A stretch of 64,000 nt of DNA from Streptomyces aureoverticillatus (lineage in GTDB: Bacteria; Actinomycetota; Actinomycetes; Streptomycetales; Streptomycetaceae). The notes beneath the pieces were generated by a model. That model saw nothing but the letters and a program-made list of their open reading frames with translations, had not been told where the DNA came from and did not search any database. The position numbers and the translations under genes are program-made. The stretch covers positions 310,001 to 374,000 of the forward strand of contig NZ_BMSY01000005.1 of the NCBI RefSeq assembly GCF_014649395.1. Direction: 5' to 3'. Positions within the stretch are counted from its first letter, which is position 1; every line of letters starts with the position of its first letter. This document shows, one piece after another, positions 8,328-20,551 of this stretch.

Positions 8328-8546
8328 CTAGCGGAAGAGAATCCGGCGTACGGGCCCGCGGGCCAGCGCGGGCACCAGCTTCAGGGCCTCCTCGGCCGCC
8401 TGGTTCAGGCCGGACGCCCTGCTCTCGCGCTCCCGGCGCAGCGCGTCCGCGAGCAGCGCGATCCGCTCGGGCGGCAGCCGGTCGAAGGACTCCGGGGGCG
8501 TGGCCCCCAGCTCCGTCTTCAGTTTCTCCAGTGCTTCGGTGCTCAC
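8328..8546 (-). CDS. Small hypothetical protein (72 aa)
   Basis: Starts at a GTG with GGAGG about 6 nt upstream, which decides the start over an upstream ATG. The 72-residue product is helical and charged (ESFDRLPPERIALLADALRRERE, then AAEEALKLVPALARGPVRRIL), without cysteines or a membrane segment. It is the first gene of a pair with the helical-repeat protein and may work with it. I recognise no family. Confidence 0.7.
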   Translation of the reverse strand: MSTEALEKLKTELGATPPESFDRLPPERIALLADALRRERESRASGLNQAAEEALKLVPALARGPVRRILFR

Positions 8547-8644
8547 GGGACCTCCCGAGGTGCGCTGGGTTTCGAGGTCCCGAGAGTGGAGCGAAATTGA
8601 ATAATAGTCAATAGTGCGGGCGCGGGGCGGGCCCGCACAAGCGG

Positions 8645-8688
8645 AAGGGGTGCGGGGCCTGTGCCACGGCACAGGCCCCGCACCCCTT
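8645..8688 (-). terminator. Strong hairpin terminator of the sugar ABC operon
   Basis: Perfect inverted repeat with 21-bp arms (8645-8665 and 8668-8688), starting 8 nt beyond the stop codon of the second permease gene. The innermost pairs must open to form the loop. It also separates the operon from the upstream region of the 72-aa gene. Confidence 0.85.
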
Positions 8689-8696
8689 CGCGAGCG

Positions 8697-9530
8697 TCAG
8701 CCCTTGACGGCCCCCGCCGCGAGGCCCGAGCCGAGCCTGCGGTGGACGACCACGAAGAAGAGCATGACGGGCACCGTGACCAGCGTGGAGCTGGCCATGA
8801 CGGGCCCCCAGGACGTGGTGTTCTCCCCGAAGAACTGGAAGATGCCCACCGCCGCCGTGTACTTGTCGCTGCCCTTCATGAAGGTGTACGCGAAGACGAA
8901 CTCGTTCCACGCCGTGATGAAGGCGAAGATCGAGGTCGCCACGAGGCCCGGCGCGACCAGCGGAAGCAGCACCGACCAGAACATCCGCGGCCAGGACGCG
9001 CCGTCGATGTACGCCGCCTCCTCGACCTCCTTGGGCACCGCGGCGACGAACCCGCGCAGGGTCCAGATCGCGAACGGCAGCGACAGGGCGATGTAGACGA
9101 TCGACAGACCGAGCAGCGAGTTGAGCATCTCGTAGTCGCGCATCTGGATGAACAGCGGGATGACCAGTGCCTCCAGCGGCACCATCTGCACGATCAGGAT
9201 CATGATCAGTACGGAGGTGCGGAACCGGAACTTGAAGCGGGCCACCGCGATCGCCGCGAACAGCGAGAGCAGCCCCGCCGCCAGGATGGTCACGATGCCG
9301 ACGATCGCCGAATTCAGCAGGTACTGGCCGAAGTTGCCGCGGTCGAAGACGAAGTCGAAGTGCTCGAAGCTGATGCCGCTCGGCAGCAGGTCCGAGCCGC
9401 GCGTGAGCGCCTTCGGGTCGAGCGCGGTGGACACCATCCAGTAGACGGGGAAGAGGGTGAAGACGAGCAGCGCGGCCACCGAGAGCGGCAGGCCGATGCG
9501 CGAGGCGAGCGAGGTACGGCGTGGGCTCAC
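8697..9530 (-). CDS. Sugar ABC transporter permease (MalG type)
   Basis: A 277-residue inner-membrane permease of the carbohydrate uptake family CUT1. It has about six hydrophobic helices and the EAA loop (EVEEAAYIDGASWPRMFWSVLLPLVAPG) that contacts the ATPase. The GTG start overlaps the stop codon of the upstream permease gene (GTGA). With the MalF-type permease it forms the channel for the binding protein encoded upstream. No ATPase gene is in the operon; in Streptomyces the shared ATPase MsiK energises such importers (known for other systems, inferred here). Confidence 0.93.
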   Translation of the reverse strand: MSPRRTSLASRIGLPLSVAALLVFTLFPVYWMVSTALDPKALTRGSDLLPSGISFEHFDFVFDRGNFGQYLLNSAIVGIVTILAAGLLSLFAAIAVARFKFRFRTSVLIMILIVQMVPLEALVIPLFIQMRDYEMLNSLLGLSIVYIALSLPFAIWTLRGFVAAVPKEVEEAAYIDGASWPRMFWSVLLPLVAPGLVATSIFAFITAWNEFVFAYTFMKGSDKYTAAVGIFQFFGENTTSWGPVMASSTLVTVPVMLFFVVVHRRLGSGLAAGAVKG

Positions 9531-10528
9531 AGGTCCTCCTCCCCCTGCCGGAACAGTGTCCGGATGTAGACGATGGTGATGGCGAGCAGCAGCAGCGTGA
9601 GCAGCACGGCGGCCGCGGCGCCCGCTCCGTAGTCGTTCTTGGCGAACGCCTCGATGTACGAGTACACGCCGAGGTTGTAGACGTCCGGGTTGGAGCCGCT
9701 GCCTCCCGGCATCAGGAAGATCTGTGTGAAGACCTTGAAGTCCCAGATGGTGGAGAGGATGGTCACCACCAGGAAGACGGGCTTGATGGTCGGCACGGTG
9801 ATGTTCCAGAACCGCTGCCAGGCGTTGGCGCCGTCGATCTCCCCGGCCTCGTACAGCTCCTTCGGGATGGTCAGGAGCCCCGCGAGGACGGTGATCGCCA
9901 CGAACGGGAAGCCGTGGTGCACGACGTTGATCGTGGCGATGGCGTAGAACGGCAGCCGTTCGGTGAACCAGTTGGTGGTCTCGGCGTCGATCAGGCCCAG
10001 GGAGTCGGCGAGCTGGCTGATCATGCCGTCCTCCGGCGAGAACAGCCAGATCCATACGTACGTCCCGGTCACCGCGGGCATCGCCCAGGCGGCCAGGATC
10101 GACACGGAGCAGATCAGCTTCCAGGTCGGGCCGAGGCGGTTGAGGAGCAGCGCCACGGCCGTGCCGAGGGCGACGGTCAGGCCGACGCAGGCGAACGCGA
10201 AGAACACCGTGTTCGGCAGGACCGTCTTCCACAGCAGTTCGCCGGTCAGCAGGTCCTTGTAGTGGTCGAAGCCGGTGAAGGTGGCTTCGCCGCCGCCGAA
10301 CTTGACCTTGTAGTCCTGCAGCGACAGCTTGCCGACCTGGATCAGCGGCCACAGCAGCAGACCCGCGAGCACGATCAGCGAGGGGGCCAGCAGGAGCCAG
10401 GGGCGGGTGAGCGTGGTCCTTCTCTTGCGGCGGCGCGCGGCTTCGCCGTCGTCGGCCGGGCGGGAGCGACGGCTCGAAGAGCCGGAGGAACCGGCCTTCG
10501 AGCCGTCGTCGACGAGCATGTCTTTCAC
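9527..10528 (-). CDS. Sugar ABC transporter permease (MalF type)
   Basis: A 333-residue CUT1 permease. The first 38 residues are polar, Ser/Arg-rich and cytoplasmic; then come about six membrane helices and the EAA motif (ELYEAGEIDGANAWQRFWNITVPTIKPV). It starts with GTG and lies 22 nt after the binding-protein gene. It overlaps the second permease gene by 4 nt, so the two are translated together. The segment between the first two helices (KLSLQDYKVKFGGGEATFTG) is the periplasmic loop common to MalF-type subunits. Confidence 0.93.
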   Translation of the reverse strand: MKDMLVDDGSKAGSSGSSSRRSRPADDGEAARRRKRRTTLTRPWLLLAPSLIVLAGLLLWPLIQVGKLSLQDYKVKFGGGEATFTGFDHYKDLLTGELLWKTVLPNTVFFAFACVGLTVALGTAVALLLNRLGPTWKLICSVSILAAWAMPAVTGTYVWIWLFSPEDGMISQLADSLGLIDAETTNWFTERLPFYAIATINVVHHGFPFVAITVLAGLLTIPKELYEAGEIDGANAWQRFWNITVPTIKPVFLVVTILSTIWDFKVFTQIFLMPGGSGSNPDVYNLGVYSYIEAFAKNDYGAGAAAAVLLTLLLLAITIVYIRTLFRQGEEDL

Positions 10529-10550
10529 TGTGTTACTCGTCCCTGTGTGG

Positions 10551-11858
10551 CTACTTGTCCTTGGCGAAGATCTCGTCCATGTCCTTCGCCGCCTTGTCCG
10601 CGGCGTCCTTCACGGACGACTTGCCGGTGAGGATCGACTGGACCATGCCGGTGACGACCTGCGAGGCCTGGATCTCGCCGTACGCCTTGGTCTTGGGCAC
10701 CGTGGCGCCGGCCTCGATCATCTGCTTCGCGAACGGCTCGACCAGCGGGTCCTTCTGGCCCTCGATCTTCTTCAGCTCGGAGTTCTGGCCGGGGAAGTAG
10801 TTGGTCTGCTTGGCCCACTTGGCGGCGAACTCACCGGTGGTCATGAGCTTGACCAGCTCCCAGGCGAGGTCCTTCTTGTCCGTGTTGAACGCGGACAGGT
10901 AGGAGCCGCCGAGGAAGGACTTGCTCATGCCGCCCTTCTCGCCCGGGATCGGCACGGCGCCGAGCTTGCCCTTGAGCTTGGGGTTGGCGTCGGTGATGGC
11001 CTTCGGGGTCCAGTTGCCGCCGATCGCCATGGCGACCTGGCCCTTGTTCCAGGCGTCGCCGACCTCCTTCTCGGTCCAGGTGTTCACCTTGGCCGGGGAG
11101 ACCTTGTCCTTGGTGGCGAGGCCCGTGTAGAACTCGATGCCCTTGATCGCCTCGGGCGAGTTGATGGCCGACTTCCACTTCTCGCCGTCCTGGGTGGCGA
11201 GTTCACCGCCCGCGCCCCAGATGAACGGGGTCGCGAACATCTCCGCGCCGCCCGCCACCGGGAACGGGATGAGACCCGGCTCCTTGTCCTTCAGCGTCTT
11301 CGCCGTTGCCTGGAGCTCCTTCCAGGTCGTCGGCGGCTTCAGGTCGTGCTTCTCGAAGATGTCCTTGCGGTAGACGATGGACCGTACGCCCGCGTACCAC
11401 GGCATGCCGTACTGCTTGCCGTCCAGCGTGCCGGCGTCCTTCAGGCCCTCGACGAGGTCGTTGTTGAGCCCCGCCTTCTTCACGTCGTCCGTCACGTCGA
11501 CGAGCGCCTCGGTCTCCGCGAACTGCGGCACCCACGTGGTGCCGACCTCCGCGACGTCCGGTACCTGGTCCTCGCCGCCCTCGATGGCCGTCGTGAACTT
11601 CTTCTGGGCGGTGGCCCACTGCTGGTACTCGACCTTGATCTTGGCGCCGGTCTTCTTCTCGAAGGCCGCGCCGACCTCCTTGAAGAAGGGCCGGGGGTCG
11701 GGGTTGGTGCCCTCCATGATCCATACGGTGAGCGTCTTGCCCTTGCCCTCGACCTTGCCGCCGTTGTCCCCGCTGTCGCCGCCGTCATCGCCGCACGCGG
11801 TTGCGGTCAGACCGAGCGTCAGGGCGATACAACCCGCCGCGATGACACGTCGCTTCAT
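10551..11858 (-). CDS. Sugar-binding lipoprotein of an ABC importer
   Basis: A 435-residue extracellular solute-binding protein, family 1. The signal peptide ends in the lipobox LTATAC, so Cys22 is lipid-anchored by Lgt (encoded at 27.7 kb). Typical binding-protein landmarks are TLTVWIMEG, the GGNWTPKAI region and the C-terminal AAKDMDEIFAKDK. AAGGGGG 5 nt before the ATG is the ribosome-binding site. It is the first gene of the three-gene importer. A palindrome with the core of a DasR operator lies 57 bp upstream, which would suggest an amino sugar or chitin-derived substrate, but the sugar is not identifiable from sequence alone. Confidence 0.93.
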   Translation of the reverse strand: MKRRVIAAGCIALTLGLTATACGDDGGDSGDNGGKVEGKGKTLTVWIMEGTNPDPRPFFKEVGAAFEKKTGAKIKVEYQQWATAQKKFTTAIEGGEDQVPDVAEVGTTWVPQFAETEALVDVTDDVKKAGLNNDLVEGLKDAGTLDGKQYGMPWYAGVRSIVYRKDIFEKHDLKPPTTWKELQATAKTLKDKEPGLIPFPVAGGAEMFATPFIWGAGGELATQDGEKWKSAINSPEAIKGIEFYTGLATKDKVSPAKVNTWTEKEVGDAWNKGQVAMAIGGNWTPKAITDANPKLKGKLGAVPIPGEKGGMSKSFLGGSYLSAFNTDKKDLAWELVKLMTTGEFAAKWAKQTNYFPGQNSELKKIEGQKDPLVEPFAKQMIEAGATVPKTKAYGEIQASQVVTGMVQSILTGKSSVKDAADKAAKDMDEIFAKDK

Positions 11859-12132
11859 GCCGGCCCCCTTCAGGTTCCTTTGGTGAAAGCGATTCTGGTC
11901 ACACAGAGTGTGGGCGGTCTAGACCCTTTCGGCGAAGCGGCCGAACCGTAATCACCGTTGCGTGCTGCGCTATGGGGTGCAATCGCTGTTGCGGACTGCG
12001 CAACATGCTGCTGTGCCCACCCGTACCGGGCACGCAAAACGCGACGCCCACCCAGTGTCCGGTCGGGGACAAGGCAGGCGTCGCGCCAGTTCCGTACGCC
12101 GTTGTACGGGACGTATGAAGGGGCCGTACGGA
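11859..12132. other. Intergenic region, sugar importer promoter and gltD 3' end
   Basis: 274 nt without a gene. It holds the importer promoter side (including CTTTGGTGAAAG at 11878-11889, a weak palindrome, and the DasR-like core). Nearer gltD there is a long-range inverted repeat (GCGACGCC at 12041-12048 with GGCGTCGC at 12077-12084) and a small hairpin at 12092-12109 that could terminate gltBD. No open frame here looks real. Confidence 0.4.
11916..11925. promoter_or_regulatory. DasR-like operator core (dre half-consensus)
   Basis: GGTCTAGACC is a perfect 10-bp palindrome and equals the centre of the known DasR-responsive element (consensus ends ACTGGTCTAGACCAGT or similar). The outer bases here (GC on the left, CT on the right) fit poorly, so it is a partial match. 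It lies 57 bp before the binding-protein start. Confidence 0.5.
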
Positions 12133-13585
12133 TTACACCGTCAGCGCCCGGTCGGTGGGGCGAATGGGCGCGGGAAGATCACTCGCACCGGTGAGGAACC
12201 GGTCCACGCCCCGCGCGGCCGAACGCCCCTCGGCGATCGCCCACACGATGAGCGACTGGCCGCGGCCCGCGTCACCGGCGACGAAGACACCGGGGACGTT
12301 GGTCTGGAACTCACCGTCACGGGCGATGTTGCCGCGCGCGTCGAGGTCGAGCCCGAACTGCTCGACCAGGCCGTTCTCGCGGTCCGTGCCGGTGAAGCCC
12401 ATGGCGAGGGTGACGAGCTGGGCGGGGATCTTCCGCTCCGTGCCGGGCTTCTGGGTGAGCTTGCCGTCCACGAACTCGACCTCGACGAGGTGCAGGAACT
12501 GCACGTTCCCCTCCTCGTCGCCCTCGAAGTGGGTGGTCGAGACGGAGTAGACGCGCTCGCCGCCCTCCTCGTGGGCCGAGGTGACCTTGTAGAGCATCGG
12601 GAACGTCGGCCAGGGCTGGCCGGGGGCCCGCTCCTCGCCCGGCCGGGGCATGATCTCCAGCTGGGTGACGGAGGCCGCGCCCTGCCGGTGGGCGGTGCCC
12701 ACGCAGTCCGCGCCGGTGTCGCCGCCGCCGATGACGACGACGTGCTTGCCCTCGGCGGAGACGGGCGTGGTGACGTAGTCGCCCTCCTGGACCTTGTTGG
12801 CCAGGGGCAGGTACTCCATCGCCTGGTAGACGCCCTTGAGTTCGCGGCCCGGGACGGGCAGGTCGCGGGCGGTGGTGGCACCGGCCGCGATGACCACGGC
12901 GTCGTACCGCTTGCGCAGCTTCGCCGCGTCGATGTCGCGGCCGATCTCCACGCCGGTGCGGAACTTGGTGCCCTCCGCGCGCATCTGCTCGATGCGGCGG
13001 TTGATGTGCCGCTTCTCCATCTTGAACTCGGGGATGCCGTAGCGGAGCAGGCCGCCGATGCGGTCGGCGCGCTCGTAGACAGCGACGGTGTGGCCGGCGC
13101 GGGTGAGCTGCTGGGCGGCGGCGAGGCCCGCGGGGCCCGAGCCGATGACCGCGACCGTCTTGCCGGAGAGGCGCTCCGGGGCCTGGGGCGCGACGTCGCC
13201 GCGCTCCCACGCCTGGTCGATGATCGAGACCTCGACGTTCTTGATGGTGACGGCGGGCTGGTTGATGCCGAGGACGCACGCCGACTCGCACGGGGCCGGG
13301 CACAGGCGGCCCGTGAACTCCGGGAAGTTGTTGGTGGCGTGCAGCCGCTCCTGCGCCGCCGACCAGTCCTCGCGGTAGGCGTAGTCGTTCCACTCGGGGA
13401 TCAGGTTCCCCAGCGGACAGCCGTTGTGGCAGAACGGGATGCCGCAGTCCATGCAGCGCGATGCCTGCTTGGAGATGATCGGGAGGAGCGAGCCGGGGAC
13501 GTAGACCTCGTTCCAGTCCCGCACCCGCTCGCCGACCGGGCGGGTCTCGGCGACCTCGCGGCCGTGGTTCAGGAAGCCCTTGGGA

Positions 13586-13593
<8 letters not shown>
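12133..13593 (-). CDS. gltD: Glutamate synthase (NADPH) small subunit
   Basis: A 486-residue flavoprotein. It oxidises NADPH and passes electrons to the large subunit, which makes two glutamates from glutamine and 2-oxoglutarate. The N-terminal iron-sulfur domain has C47, C50, C55 and C59, then C98, C102 and C106. The FAD-binding GSGPAGLAAAQQL and the NADPH-binding GGGDTGADCVG follow. The ATG overlaps the gltB stop by 8 nt, so the two subunits are translationally coupled. Length and motif order are normal for the family. Confidence 0.97.
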
Positions 13594-18157
<4,564 letters not shown>

Positions 18158-18497
18158 CGGCACTCCCGTCGTCGTGATGGGGGCAACCTCCCGGGCTTCT
18201 GGGGCTCCGGGGGCGCGAGCGGCGATAGGGACGACGTTGGCCCTGGCGAAATTTCGTGCAGGTTACATGATGGCCCGCTTCTCGAAAAGCGGATACTTCA
18301 TTCCAACATGTGGACGGCGCGCCCCGGGGGGTGAAGGGCGGCGGGAAGGGACCGGAGCGGACAGATCGATGACCGCGGGCCCGGAGCGCCACCGGCCTCA
18401 TTGCCCGCAGCGCTTACGGCTCATGCCCAGCGGTCAAGGAATCGAAACCGCACGGTAACGACTACTTATGCAGAATCCTGCATACACCTGCGAAGCC
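18158..18497. other. gltB promoter region
   Basis: 340 nt between gltB and the end of the VIT-family gene. Besides the GlnR-like box it has a short inverted repeat CCGCTT-n6-AAGCGG (18275-18292) just upstream of that box on the gltB side. The part towards 18497 (AT-richer, TTATGCAGAATCCTGCAT) contains an imperfect ATGCAG/CTGCAT palindrome near 18467-18482. No gene is visible. Confidence 0.4.
18251..18266 (-). promoter_or_regulatory. Possible GlnR box upstream of gltB
   Basis: On the minus strand it reads GTAAC, six bases, GAAAT. This is 9 of 10 fixed bases of the GlnR half-box GTnAC-n6-GAAAC. Only one such pair is seen, whereas strong GlnR sites have two, so this could be weak or fortuitous. 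Confidence 0.4.
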
Positions 18498-19229
18498 TTA
18501 TCCTACGGCTGTCCCGAACAGGCTGCCCAGGGCGTACGTCACACCCGCCGCCGCGCCGCCCAGAGCCAACTGCCGCAGCCCGCTGAACCACCAGGACCGC
18601 GCGGTCACCTTCGCCACGACCGCACCGCACGCGAAGAGCCCGATCAGCGCGAGCAGCAGCGCGGGCCACAGGGCGCTCGCACCGAGCAGATACGGCAGCA
18701 CGGGCAGCAGGGCGCCGAGCGCGAAGGCGCCGAACGAGGACACCGCGGCGACCAGCGGCGAGGGCAGGTCGCCCGGGTCGATGCCGAGCTCCTCGCGGGC
18801 GTGGATCTCCAGGGCCTGCTCGGGGTCCTCGGACAGCTGCCGGGCGACCTCGCGCGCCAGCCCCGCCTCGACGCCGCGCGACACGTACAGCGCGGCCAGC
18901 TCCGCCTCCTCGTCCTTGGGGTGCTTGCGCAACTCCCGGCGCTCCACGTCGAGTTCGGCCTCGACGAGCTCGCGCTGCGAGGCGACCGAGGTGTACTCGC
19001 CGGCGGCCATGGAGAAGGCACCGGCCGCGAGCCCCGCGAGGCCGGTGATGACGATGGTCTCCCGCGACACCGCGCCGCCCGCGACACCCGTCATCAGGGC
19101 GAGGTTGGACACGAGGCCGTCCATGGCGCCGAACACGGCGGGACGCAGCCAGCCCCCGTTGACATCACGGTGGGTGTGGTTGTCCCGGTGCGCCTCGTGC
19201 AGCGCGGCCTCGGTCTCGATGATCGCCAT
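18498..19229 (-). CDS. VIT1/CCC1-family membrane protein
   Basis: A 243-residue relative of the vacuolar iron/manganese transporters VIT1 and CCC1. The N-terminal helix has the family hallmark GWLRPAVFGAMDGLVSNLALMTG, followed by the second helix with MAAGEYTSV and the cytoplasmic acidic metal-binding region (LVEAELDVERRELRKHPKDEEAEL). Three more helices form the C-terminal half. Members move Fe2+ or Mn2+ across membranes. The start ATG is preceded by AAAGGAG at 12 nt. Convergence or pairing with neighbours does not point to a specific metal. Confidence 0.88.
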   Translation of the reverse strand: MAIIETEAALHEAHRDNHTHRDVNGGWLRPAVFGAMDGLVSNLALMTGVAGGAVSRETIVITGLAGLAAGAFSMAAGEYTSVASQRELVEAELDVERRELRKHPKDEEAELAALYVSRGVEAGLAREVARQLSEDPEQALEIHAREELGIDPGDLPSPLVAAVSSFGAFALGALLPVLPYLLGASALWPALLLALIGLFACGAVVAKVTARSWWFSGLRQLALGGAAAGVTYALGSLFGTAVG

Positions 19230-19543
19230 GATGGGCCTGGAGCTCCTTTCACACACGCGACGGGGGCATACGTCACCCATGGACGGGGCGCGTGAACCCC
19301 GGTCCCTCCCCCTCGGACACCCTCGAAAGTACGCGCGAAAAATCTCTCCCGCCAGCAAGGAAGGCCGTACTTACCTGCGAGAACGCGCCTCGGCGACCCC
19401 TCGTCAGGGCAGTCGTACGGAGCCCCCCGAACAATGCCGAAGGGGTGACGCTGAGCGCGTGGATGCTCACATGAGTGCCGTCGCGTGGCAGGGATGCTCC
19501 GACGCACTGCAACCCGGCAGTCGGCGTGACAGGGAGGCACGGC
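19230..19543. other. Divergent promoter region before the glycohydrolase operon
   Basis: 314 nt between the divergent VIT-family gene and the seven-gene operon. I see no clear operator or riboswitch. There are several GTACG and CGTAC words and a strong ribosome-binding site (AGGGAGG, 19531-19537) before the first operon gene. Confidence 0.4.
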
Positions 19544-20551
19544 ATGGCATCCGTCGCATGTGTTCCCTCGGTCCCGGCGCCCGGTGACGCCGACGGCCTC
19601 CGCGAGCGGGCCCGCGGGGCGATGCTCGGCCTCGCCGTCGGTGACGCGCTCGGCGCGCCCGCGGAGAACATGAAACCCTCCGAGATCCGCCGCCGCTGGG
19701 GCCGCATCACGGGGTACGTGGCCGAGCATCCGTCCGGCACGGACGACACGGAGTACGCGATCTTCTCCGGCCTGCTGCTCGCCCGGCACGGCTCCGCGCT
19801 CACCGTCGCGCACGTCGAGACAGCCTGGCACCAGTGGATCGCCGACCTGGACGAAGGCCCGTTCCGCGGCGCCGGGTTCAGCGAACGCGGCACCCTGGAG
19901 AACCTGCGCCGGGGCCTCGCGGCGCCCATCTCCGCCCAGCACCGGCACGCCTGGAGCGACGGCCTCGCCATGCGCGCGGCCCCCTTCGGAGTGTTCGCCG
20001 CGGGCGCCCCCGAGGAGGCGGCGCGGCTGGTCGCCATCGACGGCACGGTCAGCCACGAGGGCGAGGGCATCTACGGCGGCCGGGCGGTGGCGGCGGGCGT
20101 CGCGGCGGCGATGGCGGGCGCGCCGGTGGAGTCCGTGGTCACGGCCGCGCTCTCGGTCATCCCCGCCGACAGCTGGACGTCCCGCTCGCTGCGCCGCGCG
20201 GTGGCCGCCGCGCACCGCGGCGAACGCGCGGTCCGCTCGGCGGTCGTCATCGGCGGCTACCCCTGGACGGACCTGGCGCCCGAGGCGGTGGGCCTGGCCT
20301 TCGGCGCGTACGCGGCCGCCTGCGGCGACTTCGCGACGGCGGTCCTCACGGCGGTGAACATGGGCCGCGACGCGGACACCACCGCGGCGGTGGCGGGCTC
20401 CCTGGCGGGCGCGACCTGCGGCGCGAGGGCGATCCCCGAGGAGTGGTCCGCGGCGATCGGCCCGGCTCGGGGCACGTGCCTGCCGTCGATGCGGGGGCAT
20501 CACGTACTGGACGTGGCGGAACTGCTGACGTCGGAGGGGGAACCACGATGA
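19544..20551 (+). CDS. ADP-ribosylglycohydrolase family protein, paralogue 1
   Basis: A 335-residue DraG/ARH-fold enzyme, first gene of the seven-gene operon. Both halves of the dinuclear metal site are present: GDALG (33-37) and TDDT (66-69) near the N-terminus, and GRDADTT at about residue 276 near the C-terminus. The fold cleaves N- or O-glycosidic bonds to ribose. Real substrates include ADP-ribosyl-arginine, O-acetyl-ADP-ribose and probably nucleoside-like compounds, so the name should not be taken literally. The start is set by AGGGAGG 6 nt before the ATG. The stop overlaps the next start (ATGA). Confidence 0.88.
   Translation: MASVACVPSVPAPGDADGLRERARGAMLGLAVGDALGAPAENMKPSEIRRRWGRITGYVAEHPSGTDDTEYAIFSGLLLARHGSALTVAHVETAWHQWIADLDEGPFRGAGFSERGTLENLRRGLAAPISAQHRHAWSDGLAMRAAPFGVFAAGAPEEAARLVAIDGTVSHEGEGIYGGRAVAAGVAAAMAGAPVESVVTAALSVIPADSWTSRSLRRAVAAAHRGERAVRSAVVIGGYPWTDLAPEAVGLAFGAYAAACGDFATAVLTAVNMGRDADTTAAVAGSLAGATCGARAIPEEWSAAIGPARGTCLPSMRGHHVLDVAELLTSEGEPR

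Noticed and set aside
11941..12060. tRNA-like or small RNA in the gltD/importer gap
   Set aside because: No cloverleaf with a proper anticodon arm or T-loop could be found by eye.
19834..20547. Upstream extension of paralogue 2 into paralogue 1
   Set aside because: The frame is open by chance; the ATG at 20548 overlaps the paralogue 1 stop and is the natural coupled start.
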